The position numbers and the translations under genes are program-made. Below the pieces are notes generated by a model. It made no database searches. It was not told the DNA's origin and saw only the letters and a program-made list of their open reading frames with translations. A stretch of 64,000 bases of DNA from Symploca sp. SIO3C6 (GTDB lineage: Bacteria; Cyanobacteriota; Cyanobacteriia; Cyanobacteriales; Coleofasciculaceae): assembly GCA_010692425.1 (NCBI GenBank), contig JAAHHJ010000001.1, positions 495,127 through 559,126 of the forward strand, read 5' to 3'. Shown here in pieces: positions 9,097 through 16,413 of this stretch; position 1 is the stretch's first letter, and each line of letters starts with the position of its first letter.

Positions 9097-9330
9097 CTAA
9101 AATCCTCTCTCCCCCTCTCCCTTTCCCCCCCTCTCCCCTTCTTCTCTATTAAGCTGCACCACTCTCCACCACAGTCCGATTGCCACTATTAAAGTTGGTG
9201 TAAGTACCCCAATCAGGGCATTAACGGTAGTGGCGGCAATCGGTAAGCTAGGAGCTCCGTACCTGATCAAAACTGAAATACCGACTGAGATTATAAAAAC
9301 TTTGAGAATAAAGTTTGCCTGAGTCGTCAT
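9097..9330 (-). CDS. Small conserved cyanobacterial membrane protein
   Basis: This 77-residue protein starts MTTQANFILKVFIIS and has two hydrophobic segments (about residues 7-25 and 33-55), ending the membrane part at LWWR. The layout resembles a widespread, uncharacterised cyanobacterial two-helix protein. The last 16 or so residues are almost only Glu, Arg, Gly and Lys and are encoded by the polypurine tract, so they probably come from repeat sequence that replaced the original stop. It is divergent from the RHH-like gene. Function unknown. Confidence 0.65.
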   Translation of the reverse strand: MTTQANFILKVFIISVGISVLIRYGAPSLPIAATTVNALIGVLTPTLIVAIGLWWRVVQLNREEGERGGKGEGERGF

Positions 9331-9519
9331 AAAGTCCTTTATTTTAAATTCCTCGTAGTTTAGAATAACTTAGCCTGTGGAGGCGACATAATTTAGTTGC
9401 GACATCATTCCCATCTGTGCCAATATGGATTGAGGGTTGCTGACCCTAACTCTGTCCCCTAAATTTCCTAAGATTACGTTGCTACTTAATAAATTAAGTA
9501 TGTTGCGATATTACGACTG

Positions 9520-10023
9520 GTGTGCAATAATCAGTACAAGACACTTAAAAGTCGTTATTCTTCGTTTAAGAGGGCACTAACATTGGTTCATAAAAAGACT
9601 GATCCTAGATATGCCTTAATCAGAGGTCATATCCCGAAAACACTCATAAAACGATTCAAAAACTACTGTGTCGAAAATGAGCGTGATTACTCTCAAGGAC
9701 TCGAAGAAATCTTAGGGAAGTTTTTCAGCCTCTTGGATCAAGGCGAAATCACAATAACTCGCAGCAATGAACTCACAATTGCAGATCTCATTCGCAATTG
9801 GGACTTGGAAAAGTTAGCAGAGTTGAGCGAAGTCAAAATCGAAAACTTGCAAGCTATTCTGGCAGGGGAAAGTCCAACCAATGACGATTTAATTGGCTTG
9901 GGAGTCACTCTTTGCAAAGATAATGGTGAACCTTGGACAACCGAGGAACTCATCGAAATTCGCGACCGCTCATTCTACAATTTACCTGATTTAGTAATAC
10001 GCAGGGAATCTCCCCAGCTTTAG
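9520..10023 (+). CDS. Hypothetical protein with ribbon-helix-helix-like N-terminus
   Basis: The open frame starts at a GTG (9520); a TTG at 9583 gives a more family-like start (VHKKTDPRYALIRG). The segment HIPKTLIKRFKNYCVENE, followed by an amphipathic helix, has the strand-helix-helix pattern of CopG/Arc-type DNA-binding proteins. The C-terminal half, starting LTIADLIRNWDLEKLAEL, reads like a small helical bundle that could be a second DNA- or protein-binding unit. No toxin partner is adjacent. I cannot name the family; a regulator is a reasonable guess only. Confidence 0.6.
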   Translation: MCNNQYKTLKSRYSSFKRALTLVHKKTDPRYALIRGHIPKTLIKRFKNYCVENERDYSQGLEEILGKFFSLLDQGEITITRSNELTIADLIRNWDLEKLAELSEVKIENLQAILAGESPTNDDLIGLGVTLCKDNGEPWTTEELIEIRDRSFYNLPDLVIRRESPQL

Positions 10024-10340
10024 ACAGGTAAAACTTGACCCTAGTGCCAAATTATAGGCTGATCCTCTAGGGGCAGGCAACTTCAGCAATAACCGAATAT
10101 CTGGTTTTAGTCTTAACAATGGATCAATTGTATTTATCTGGGTGCCATCTCTCAATTTCAGCCGAAAGCCTAAATATCCAAGCGCCATCACGCTTTGCCG
10201 CTTATGCTTTAAGACGAAGGTGGGCATCGGATTTAGCGGTTTCGGCTAAAAAACTAAAACGAAGAAGGGCAATCGTATCCTGGCCGGGATGCGATCGCCC
10301 CTACCGAATACCAACATGTATACTCAACTACGATTGTGCC
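10024..10340. other. Intergenic region upstream of the PAS-like gene
   Basis: About 317 bases without a convincing gene. One HIP1-type GCGATCGC site lies near 10290. The frame of the next gene stays open upstream to 10119, but that extension has no family-like composition and is not included in the call. Confidence 0.45.
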
Positions 10341-10772
10341 ATGATTAAACCGCAACCGCAAAGAGGAAATTACCTACTCGGAGCAGACTATCTCCGTGTT
10401 ACCGAATTCATTAAAGAAAAGCGCGAAGAAGGCAGAATTGTTGTCATTACCTCGATGTGGGACGACATTTGTTTGCACACCAACGATTTACTAAAACCAG
10501 AACGCGGTACTATCATGCCCCATCAGTGGACTGGTTTTAACTATAGCTTCTTGTGGCGTGACAGCAAGGATGACTATAAGCAGTTGATTGAAAGGTTAGT
10601 GCGGGATGGTTGTATTCCCCAGTTCCAATATCGCTTGCGGCGTCCAGATGGTTCTTTTGGAGAATACCAGACTGATTACTATTATGTGGAGAATTATCTG
10701 AGTGTGCCAGTTCGGATTGGTGTGAGTCGAGTAGAAGATTGGCGATTGCTACCTGAACCTTCTTCTAATTAG
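10341..10772 (+). CDS. Small PAS-like domain protein
   Basis: The start chosen is the ATG at 10341 (MIKPQPQRGNYLLGADYL), giving 143 residues. The central part alternates short strands and helices with the string FQYRLRRPDGSFGEYQTDYYYV, a beta-hairpin typical of the second half of a PAS fold (RRKDGS-like). No kinase, GGDEF or DNA-binding domain is attached, so it would be a stand-alone sensor or interaction module. There is no clear ribosome binding site. It stands between the RHH-like gene and a repeat-rich spacer; ligand and partner are unknown. Confidence 0.6.
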   Translation: MIKPQPQRGNYLLGADYLRVTEFIKEKREEGRIVVITSMWDDICLHTNDLLKPERGTIMPHQWTGFNYSFLWRDSKDDYKQLIERLVRDGCIPQFQYRLRRPDGSFGEYQTDYYYVENYLSVPVRIGVSRVEDWRLLPEPSSN

Positions 10773-10811
10773 CTCTGACACATTTAACTTGCATCTTTAG
10801 ATTAAGAGGGG

Positions 10812-10912
10812 GAGAGAGGGAGACAAGAGAGTGTGGGAGGATAGGGAAGAAATAGTGTATACAAAAATCTCCCCACACTTCCCTATTTTTTTATCTAACC
10901 TCTACTAATTTT
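10812..10912. repeat. Quasi-palindromic repeat module C, copy 1
   Basis: GTGTGGGAG and CTCCCCACAC flank a TAGGGAAG...CTTCCCTA-containing core with TATAC in the middle. A related sequence lies at 59150-59250 in the same orientation, with the shared strings GTGGGAGGATAGGGA, TATACAA and CCCTATTTTT. Confidence 0.65.
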
Positions 10913-10928
10913 TTTGTCGCTTCAAGCC

Positions 10929-11026
10929 ATAGCAGTCGCCACAACTGCTAGGACACTTTCTTGTTACCTGTTAGGAGTTACCTTTAAATCAAAATAGGAT
11001 ATCCTAACTGACATGTCTGTTGCTAT
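10929..11026 (+). repeat. Dispersed repeat module B, copy 1
   Basis: A roughly 98-bp segment runs from ATAGCAGTC to GACATGTCTGTTGCTAT. It matches the reverse complement of 58915-59012 with about 85 percent identity by eye, including the identical string CCTAACTGACATGTCTGTT. The ends (ATAGCA...TGCTAT) are themselves inverted. Confidence 0.75.
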
Positions 11027-11290
11027 ATTTAGATTTTGTCCACAAGACTCTTCTACTGCTCTGTTACTTTATTTAACTTCAGGAACTATCAAAAGTCTAA
11101 ACTTTGAATTCGTAGCTATTCCCAAAAGTTAAACAGTAGAACATCATCAATGATTAATTGTTTTTACAAAAAAATATGCTGAAAATCTCTACGTTTCAAC
11201 GAGTGAAATGTCTATTATGATCACTAAATTACCAAGCATTACTTTTTGTTTCCAGACATCTTACACTAATAACTACTAGGGAACCAAATC

Positions 11291-11650
11291 ATGCAAGCTT
11301 ATCTAATTATTGAGTTTAATGGGCAGACTGAAACTTATAAACTATCTGAGAAATTCACAACCATCGGACGTTACCAAAGTAGCTCCATTTGCCTCCCTTG
11401 TGAAACCATTTCCCGAAGACATGCATATATACACTTCAATGATGAAGGAATTCATATCATCTTTGATGGCTGTCCTCATACTGGAAGGTTGAGTAAAAAT
11501 GGCATCTGGGTTAATAACAGTAAAGTTGACCCTGATCAAGGTGAAATACTGAATTCCGGTGACACAATTTTACTCTCTAGAGAAGCATCAATTAGATATG
11601 TGACAATGACCATAGGAGGATTTATCGATGAAGATGGAACGGCAGCATAA
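11291..11650 (+). CDS. FHA domain protein
   Basis: This 119-residue protein is essentially one forkhead-associated domain, a phosphothreonine-peptide binding module. The canonical residues are readable in order: IGRYQSSSICL, then ISRRHAYI, then NGIWVN, then LNSGDTILL. The ATG at 11291 follows GGGAA at good spacing. It overlaps the next gene by 23 bases in another frame, so the two are probably translated together. FHA proteins usually read Ser/Thr-kinase phosphorylation; no kinase is adjacent, so the phosphorylated partner is elsewhere or is the neighbour. Confidence 0.85.
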   Translation: MQAYLIIEFNGQTETYKLSEKFTTIGRYQSSSICLPCETISRRHAYIHFNDEGIHIIFDGCPHTGRLSKNGIWVNNSKVDPDQGEILNSGDTILLSREASIRYVTMTIGGFIDEDGTAA

Positions 11651-12059
11651 GCGGGTTAAAAAGGTGCTGTTTTCTGCTCTTTTGATTGCCAGCCTAATTA
11701 TTTTCACTGTTTGGCTGGCTGGTAGATTTGCGACTTTAAAAATTGATTGGTCGTTTGTGATTCCGACAGCAAGTTTGATTGGCGGTACTGTACCTATTGT
11801 TTGGTCAATACTTAATTGGATAAATGATAAATTTGAGGAGAAAGATAGTAAAATTAAGGATGAGTTGACAGCCAAACAGGATGAAATAGAGCAACTTCAG
11901 GCAGATTATCAAGTTCTCTCAGAAAAAGTTTTAGAAATGCGGAAAGAAGTGGGCATTTTTAGGAGAATACTGTATAAAATTGAAGCTAGATTGGAGGTTA
12001 AAGGAGAACAATGTTCTGGAGAAATAGCAAGTCTCTTAAGAACACATTGTCGAAAGTAA
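11628..12059 (+). CDS. Membrane-anchored coiled-coil protein, partner of the FHA gene
   Basis: The 143-residue product has a basic start (MKMERQHKRVKK), two hydrophobic segments (about residues 13-32 and 43-62) and then a charged coiled coil of about 60 residues (KFEEKDSKIKDELTAKQDEI onward). The start ATG lies inside the 3' end of the FHA gene. The likely picture is a membrane anchor with a cytoplasmic coiled coil that works with the FHA protein; this is inferred from overlap only. The stop codon is directly followed by three copies of the heptamer GTAATGA. No family recognised. Confidence 0.7.
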   Translation: MKMERQHKRVKKVLFSALLIASLIIFTVWLAGRFATLKIDWSFVIPTASLIGGTVPIVWSILNWINDKFEEKDSKIKDELTAKQDEIEQLQADYQVLSEKVLEMRKEVGIFRRILYKIEARLEVKGEQCSGEIASLLRTHCRK

Positions 12060-12084
12060 GTAATGAGTAATGAGTAATGAGTAA
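12060..12084 (+). repeat. Heptamer short tandem repeat (GTAATGA)x3
   Basis: Three complete GTAATGA units plus a partial one begin at the base after the TAA stop of the coiled-coil gene. Because the unit is 7 bases long, stop codons occur in all forward frames. Confidence 0.85.
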
Positions 12085-12144
12085 GCTTCTCATAATAGGC
12101 TGGTTAGTTTAGCGAGTTCTCATCCCCTAACCCCTTCTAAAAAA

Positions 12145-12355
12145 ATGGGAGAAAGTCCAATTACTCTAGGAAGATACCAATATCAAGACACCGCCAAGGC
12201 AGTCGTGAACAACAAAGCCAATTTAAGCAATAATTACCAAGGAAAATAGAGAGCATACAACAAAAGTATCCTCAAGCTGAGGTGGAATTGAGGAGTATAA
12301 CTTACGTCGAAATCTTGACAGAAGTAAATTGCTGTACATTAGACATCTCCAATGA
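12145..12355 (+). pseudogene. Frameshifted small gene remnant
   Basis: From an ATG at 12145 the frame reads MGESPITLGRYQYQDTAKAV and stops within about 35 codons. The next frame continues sensibly as IESIQQKYPQAEVEL, and the third frame as EYNLRRNLDRSKLLYIR before a TGA at 12353. The three pieces join into one plausible polar, helical protein, so this looks like a small gene broken by two short indels. The family is not known to me. An inverted repeat, AGACATCTCCA/TGGAGATGTCT (12341-12351 and 12399-12409), overlaps its end. Confidence 0.55.
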
Positions 12356-12431
12356 TTATGCTAGAACCCTGATGCTACTATTCCCAAATCGAGTTTTTTG
12401 GAGATGTCTATTTGCTACTCAAACACTTTAT

Positions 12432-13046
12432 TTAAGAACCAAATTTTGTTTCTGGAATGCCAAAAACCCAATAGTGTGCATTTGACTCATTTCCCACATA
12501 TGGTTGATCCATTCTAGAATCTATAAGTTTCAAATGTTTTAATAACTCAAGTTTTTTATAGTAGTCCTCAAAGTTATAATCCTGACAGAAAGCTACTCTA
12601 GTACTCAATAAGATTATTCCTCCAGGCTTGGTCACCTCAGCCAGCCATTTCAATGCCGTTAACTTGACTAAGTCTGCAAAAAAGACTCCACAGCAAATAG
12701 TGATATCATATTGATTGTGTAGAAAAAAAGGCGGATTTTTGTTCAAATCACACCAACCGATTAAGTTTTGATATGCTCCTGTTTTATGTGCCAACTTTAT
12801 CATCTCAATGGAAAAATCCACGCCATCAATGTGTAAAAAATCATGTTTTCGTAATTCAACTCCAATCAACCCTGTTCCACATCCTGCATCTAATACTTTA
12901 ATGTCAGAGTTGAGACTTATTATCTGCTCACTTGCTAGCTCTAAGAGATATTCTGCAATATACCCTGGTCCGAAATAATTCTTTTTTTTAACATGTAAAT
13001 TGTATGTAGAAGCGCCTTTATCGTATCTTTCTTGATAATTTACCAT
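12432..13046 (-). CDS. Class I SAM-dependent methyltransferase
   Basis: The 204-residue protein has the SAM-binding glycine motif VLDAGCGTG (about residues 51-59), followed by GVDFS (motif II acidic residue) and the KPGGIILLST strand typical of UbiE/Methyltransf_11-type enzymes. The N-terminal YDKGASTYN pattern is common in small-molecule methyltransferases. The substrate cannot be deduced and there is no biosynthetic neighbour. Gene and surroundings are AT-rich, lower in GC than the flanking housekeeping genes, so recent acquisition is possible. Confidence 0.82.
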   Translation of the reverse strand: MVNYQERYDKGASTYNLHVKKKNYFGPGYIAEYLLELASEQIISLNSDIKVLDAGCGTGLIGVELRKHDFLHIDGVDFSIEMIKLAHKTGAYQNLIGWCDLNKNPPFFLHNQYDITICCGVFFADLVKLTALKWLAEVTKPGGIILLSTRVAFCQDYNFEDYYKKLELLKHLKLIDSRMDQPYVGNESNAHYWVFGIPETKFGS

Positions 13047-13482
13047 GTATATTTTTACCTAAAAATAATTAAGTGTGTTCTTTAATTTGTTCAATTGTCA
13101 AAAATATTAAGCAAAAACTAGCATTGTGAGCATTATCTCATATTTTTGTTTTGTCTTATGTACTATTTAACGAAAAATATAGGGTTTTGAGGATTTTGCG
13201 AGTTGTGTCGATGAGGAGCTGAAAATTCACCTCTAACCTGTACAACATAAGACTTTAGTTCGTTAAGCTACTCTACTTTCGATGGCGTGCGCTTGAAGGC
13301 GCTGTCGAAGAAATGCAGTTACCGAGAGCCAGTACCAAAAGCGATCGCAAAAGTAAGCAAAACTAGTCAGTAAAAATACAAAAATACGAACTAATACATT
13401 TTGCCACTTGTGATAAAAATAGTATCCCTCTTCTGTCACTCTCCGAAAACTTTTGTCATTTCTAAATCCGGGAGCATTTGTA

Positions 13483-13547
13483 TCGGAAGCGATTGCCCTG
13501 CCGAAGGATGCCCGGAGGGCTGTAGGGGCGTGATCCGAGACAATCGC
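13483..13547. repeat. GC-rich repeat with interleaved inverted arms
   Basis: TCGGA (13483) pairs with TCCGA (13533), and GCGATTG (13489) pairs with CAATCGC (13541). The two pairs overlap in the order a-b-a'-b', so they cannot both form as simple hairpins. GCCCT/AGGGC lies inside. The arrangement resembles the longer interleaved element at 62264-62306. Confidence 0.5.
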
Positions 13548-13824
13548 AGACTTTTTCCCTCATAGAAATTGTTCAGAGCCGAAAATCGCCAAAATTTGAT
13601 GAACAAACGCTGTATCGACAATTCAGTTAAGAATAATCAGGTTAAATCAATCCATTGTCATTCAGAAAATCGGCAATTAAATTACTGCATTGTTGCCATT
13701 TTTCTAAGATCCAAATCAGGTTATTAAGTAATGTTATGAGTCCCAATTATTTTTGTTCAAAAGGTTGTTTTAACAAAAATAATCTGGTAGTTTAATACTG
13801 TTACAAGCGTAACCCAGAAAAAAA

Positions 13825-13861
13825 AGCCAGCCTGGCTAAGTTGAGAACCGACAGGCTGGCT
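13825..13861 (-). terminator. Strong hairpin; minus-strand terminator or leader structure
   Basis: AGCCAGCCTG (13825-13834) and CAGGCTGGCT (13852-13861) form a perfect 10-bp stem. Read on the minus strand the stem is followed by eight T residues, a textbook Rho-independent terminator. No minus-strand gene ends just upstream of it, however. On the plus strand it would sit in the leader of the 63-residue gene, whose AAGGAG ribosome binding site is about 15 bases further on. Confidence 0.6.
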
Positions 13862-13896
13862 CTGGCTCCCAGTTTACCCAAGGAGACAATTAAATT

Positions 13897-14088
13897 ATGT
13901 CCTATCGAGACAGACTTAAGCCATGGGCGATTGCTCGTCTATTGCACAATAAGCTGCGATACTCGATTATTGATCGCTATCGTACCAAATCAGACGCCGA
14001 GGGACATCTCAACTGGTGGCGTCAGAATCTCCCCGAGGCCAAGTTTGAAGTTGTCTGGGATTTACCTACGGAGGATAAAGCTAAGTAA
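13897..14088 (+). CDS. Small conserved cyanobacterial hypothetical protein
   Basis: The 63-residue product starts MSYRDRLKPWAIARLLHNKL and contains SDAEGHLNWWRQNLPEAKFEV, a pattern I associate with a family of short cyanobacterial proteins of unknown function. A clear AAGGAG precedes the ATG at good spacing, which fixes the start; an overlapping frame starting at 13841 is rejected. The leader contains the strong hairpin at 13825-13861. The TAA stop overlaps a heptamer repeat. Confidence 0.75.
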   Translation: MSYRDRLKPWAIARLLHNKLRYSIIDRYRTKSDAEGHLNWWRQNLPEAKFEVVWDLPTEDKAK

Positions 14089-14104
14089 TAAGTAATAAGT
14101 GATA
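14084..14104 (+). repeat. Heptamer short tandem repeat (AGTAATA)
   Basis: Two AGTAATA units followed by AGTGATA start within the stop codon of the 63-residue gene. The same heptamer recurs at 56082-56113 on the other strand, also beside a stop codon. Confidence 0.75.
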
Positions 14105-14345
14105 ACAAAAACATTTATTGATTACAGCAATTCCTAACACTGTATAGTGTAGTAGTCGATACTGTTGGCGAATTCGTCAAGCCCTTTTTCTGCAATCATC
14201 TGCTCCCCTCTCCCAACCTTAGGAGAGGGGCTGGGGGTGAGGGCTACGTTTTTATCACATCGAGTCTGAAACTGCTGTATTACTTGTTCATGGTTCATTT
14301 CATTATTTCTCCGCGTCTCCCCATCTCCCCCTCTCCCCATCTGCT

Positions 14346-14759
14346 ATGACTACTCTATTTAATTGCCTCCAACCTGCTCAGAAATTACGTATCAGTGTCT
14401 CCGATATTGCGCAATTGCTGAAGATTCCCCAGCATTTAATTGTGCGTGTTGAATGTTGGGCTTATGTTGTTTTTGTACATCGCCGTGATGTGGGTGGACA
14501 ATTTATCAGTTATCGGAAATTGGAACAGTGGAAAAATGCTGTTGCTTGTCAGATTCAGAAATGTTCAGCTACACCTCACTTGCAGAAGTTGTGGCTAGAT
14601 ATTATCAAGGACTGCCGCCAGTACAAAAAGCAGTATGAAACCGGAAGTCGCCAATTTTTTCGTAAAATCAGGCTCCAACGCTGGGAATTTCTGCGGCAAA
14701 AACTGAGGCAAAATCCAGAGCTAATCGCCCCTTATCCTGAATCTGAAGAAATCTGGTAG
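14346..14759 (+). CDS. Conserved cyanobacterial hypothetical protein
   Basis: The 137-residue protein is basic and rich in Gln, Arg and Lys, starting MTTLFNCLQPAQKLRISVSD. Its first third (SDIAQLLKIPQHLIVRVECW) could form a helix-turn-helix-like unit, and the rest is helical with many aromatic and basic residues (RQFFRKIRLQRWEFLRQKLR). No catalytic motif is visible. It is preceded by a CT-rich tract (14316-14340) and stands alone. Nucleic-acid binding is possible from composition, nothing more. Confidence 0.6.
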   Translation: MTTLFNCLQPAQKLRISVSDIAQLLKIPQHLIVRVECWAYVVFVHRRDVGGQFISYRKLEQWKNAVACQIQKCSATPHLQKLWLDIIKDCRQYKKQYETGSRQFFRKIRLQRWEFLRQKLRQNPELIAPYPESEEIW

Positions 14760-14837
14760 AGATGTTACAGTGCAACGTCTCTACAGCAATGTCTATACAG
14801 TAATAATTACAGTAAAACCTTGCCTCAAACTCACTTT

Positions 14838-15533
14838 TCAACTTATCGGATGATGCCCATAAAACGGCAGTGCTTGTGACCATTGAGGGCGCTTTCCCTG
14901 CTGCCAATCAAGACTAGCAAGTCCCAATATACTAGTAGCATAAATCCCCAAATTAACAGGTACCTCCAACAACTGGTAAGGCACTTCCAGAACATCCAAA
15001 ACTTGCTGCCAACTACCAGGCATCATCACAGCATCCGCCTGCAGTTCAATCAAACTTGAACTAGCAGAAGACACCTGATAAATAGCAGTATACAACTGAC
15101 CACGCCCAGCAGGCATTTGCAAAGCAAAAGTAGTCTCAAAGGGTTCAATATTTATGGTTTTACCTAAATTAGTAAATGAAAATTCTCCCCATTTCCCCAT
15201 CTCTCCTGCTTCCAACCAAGCAAAAGCCGCCAGCGTCGAAATTGCAAACAGTGGAATACCCAATTGCTGTGCTAGAGTCCTAGCAGCAACCATACCAATG
15301 CGAGTACTAGTAAAACTGCCTGGTCCCTTAGCTACAGCAATAAACTCCAAATCATCCCAAGTTTGAGGCTTAATAAACTCAACCAGATGCTGGTGTAAAT
15401 GGCTAGACAAATCCCGCCCCAAATCCCAAGTTTGGCAGCGGTTATCCTCAGCAAAGTTGCCGATAGCTAACCCTAATTGAGGACTAGTGGTGTGAAGAGC
15501 AAGAGCGTATTGGTTTAGCTTCAGGCTCGGCAT
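14838..15533 (-). CDS. tsaB: tRNA threonylcarbamoyladenosine biosynthesis protein TsaB
   Basis: TsaB is the non-catalytic partner of TsaD in making t6A at position 37 of ANN-decoding tRNAs. The 231-residue sequence has the ASKHA-like N-terminus ALALHTTSPQLGLAIG, the hallmark KGPGSFTSTRIGM (about residues 89-101) and ARTLAQQLGIPLFAIST. Near residues 128-145 the string EAGEMGKWGEFSFTN is encoded by a G-rich GGAGAGATGGGGAAATGGGG tract like those found between genes here. It appears to be an in-frame repeat insertion in a loop. The protein is otherwise complete, so function is probably kept. tsaD and tsaE are not in the window. Confidence 0.9.
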   Translation of the reverse strand: MPSLKLNQYALALHTTSPQLGLAIGNFAEDNRCQTWDLGRDLSSHLHQHLVEFIKPQTWDDLEFIAVAKGPGSFTSTRIGMVAARTLAQQLGIPLFAISTLAAFAWLEAGEMGKWGEFSFTNLGKTINIEPFETTFALQMPAGRGQLYTAIYQVSSASSSLIELQADAVMMPGSWQQVLDVLEVPYQLLEVPVNLGIYATSILGLASLDWQQGKRPQWSQALPFYGHHPIS

Positions 15534-15643
15534 TAATTAGAATAGTTTATTGTTCATGTTTCATTGTTCATGGTTCATTGCCAAACTTGCTATCAACAAT
15601 CAATAAGTAACAATGAACTAATCATCGACTATAATTAAAGGTG
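15534..15643. repeat. GTTCATR/TTCATTG-type short repeats
   Basis: Between tsaB and the coiled-coil gene, degenerate heptads such as TGTTCATGTTTCATTGTTCATGG occur on the plus strand. Related strings recur at 23733-23780 and 50425-50509. Confidence 0.5.
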
Positions 15644-16192
15644 TTAGACATGTCCGAATGTTGGAATTGGACCAACACGTGGTCTACAGAAATCGGGTAA
15701 ATCTATGCGTGTAATATTGCGGTTTCTAACTGCCAGACGATAGCTAATGCTTTGGAGTTCACTGTGTAGTTGCCGATTTTCTCGCTGTAACTGCGCTACC
15801 TTCTCCCTTACTGGTGCCATACGTTCTGCAAACTTCTGGCGATAGATACTTGGCAATTCCTGGATAACCTGTTCAAGCATACGGGAACGATCAGTTAATT
15901 CTTGGGCTGAGTGCCGCAGTTGATAAATTTCCTGGTCGCGGGTGTTAATCTGCTCTTGGTAAAATTTTACCTGCTCCTCAACATCTTGCAACTGTTCCCG
16001 TAAGAGTTGCATTTGAGTCTGTTGTCGTTCAGAAACCTCAGCCGGAGGGATGAAATTAGCATTACCCTTGACTAGGCGGAACAGCTCTTGAGATAACTGC
16101 TGCACCAGTTGATCTCTCAGGTGCAGTTCCTCCCGCAGACGAGAAACTTCAGTTTGAAGCGATGGCAGAGTTGGGATTTCAGTCTGGATCAC
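15644..16192 (-). CDS. Coiled-coil protein, cyanobacterial, function unknown
   Basis: The 182-residue protein is almost entirely coiled coil from about residue 12 to 155 (SLQTEVSRLREELHLRD, then LREQLQDVEEQVKFYQEQI). A short non-helical tail ends IDLPDFCRPRVGPIPTF. It has no membrane segment or signal peptide. The conserved-looking Pro-rich tail might be a docking peptide. It is co-oriented with tsaB, 110 bases upstream. Scaffolding or cytoskeletal roles are plausible for such proteins, but no specific family was recognised. Confidence 0.65.
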   Translation of the reverse strand: MIQTEIPTLPSLQTEVSRLREELHLRDQLVQQLSQELFRLVKGNANFIPPAEVSERQQTQMQLLREQLQDVEEQVKFYQEQINTRDQEIYQLRHSAQELTDRSRMLEQVIQELPSIYRQKFAERMAPVREKVAQLQRENRQLHSELQSISYRLAVRNRNITRIDLPDFCRPRVGPIPTFGHV

Positions 16193-16413
16193 GATAGCCT
16201 AGAACTCCGATAATCTGGTAATTAGTTTGGGTTGGTCAGATGTCAAAGGAAAGGGTTGAGGATTCTGAATAACTACTATTGCAGTTAATGTACCATCCCG
16301 ATTGAGGAAATGACACCTCAAAGCCCAGTCTTTATTGTGACTCGGATTGTTGGTAACGGCGATATACAGCAATGCTCACAACAGTGTGGGTGGTTCACTT
16401 AAGATTAGATCTT

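Larger units (their letters stand above)
10773..11290. other. Repeat-filled gap before the FHA gene
   Basis: This 518-base gap contains no gene. It holds a quasi-palindromic module (10812-10912), dispersed repeat module B (10929-11026) and about 260 AT-rich bases before the FHA start that presumably carry its promoter. Confidence 0.55.
13047..13896. other. 850-base intergenic region with several hairpins
   Basis: No gene is supported. The region contains a GC-rich repeat at 13483-13547, a 12-bp inverted repeat ATTATTTTTGTT/AACAAAAATAAT (13746-13757 and 13772-13783), and the strong hairpin at 13825-13861 just before the next gene. The rest is AT-rich and probably holds the divergent promoters of the methyltransferase and the 63-residue gene. 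Confidence 0.55.

Noticed and set aside
10290-10300. GCGATCGC octamers as regulatory sites
   Set aside because: These are HIP1 sites, highly abundant throughout many cyanobacterial genomes, and carry no specific local meaning.
12060-12084. Possible CRISPR-like direct repeats (also 14084, 50425, 56082)
   Set aside because: Units are 7 bases (or one 65-bp duplication) without unique spacers of regular length, so they are short tandem repeats, not an array. No cas genes are present.
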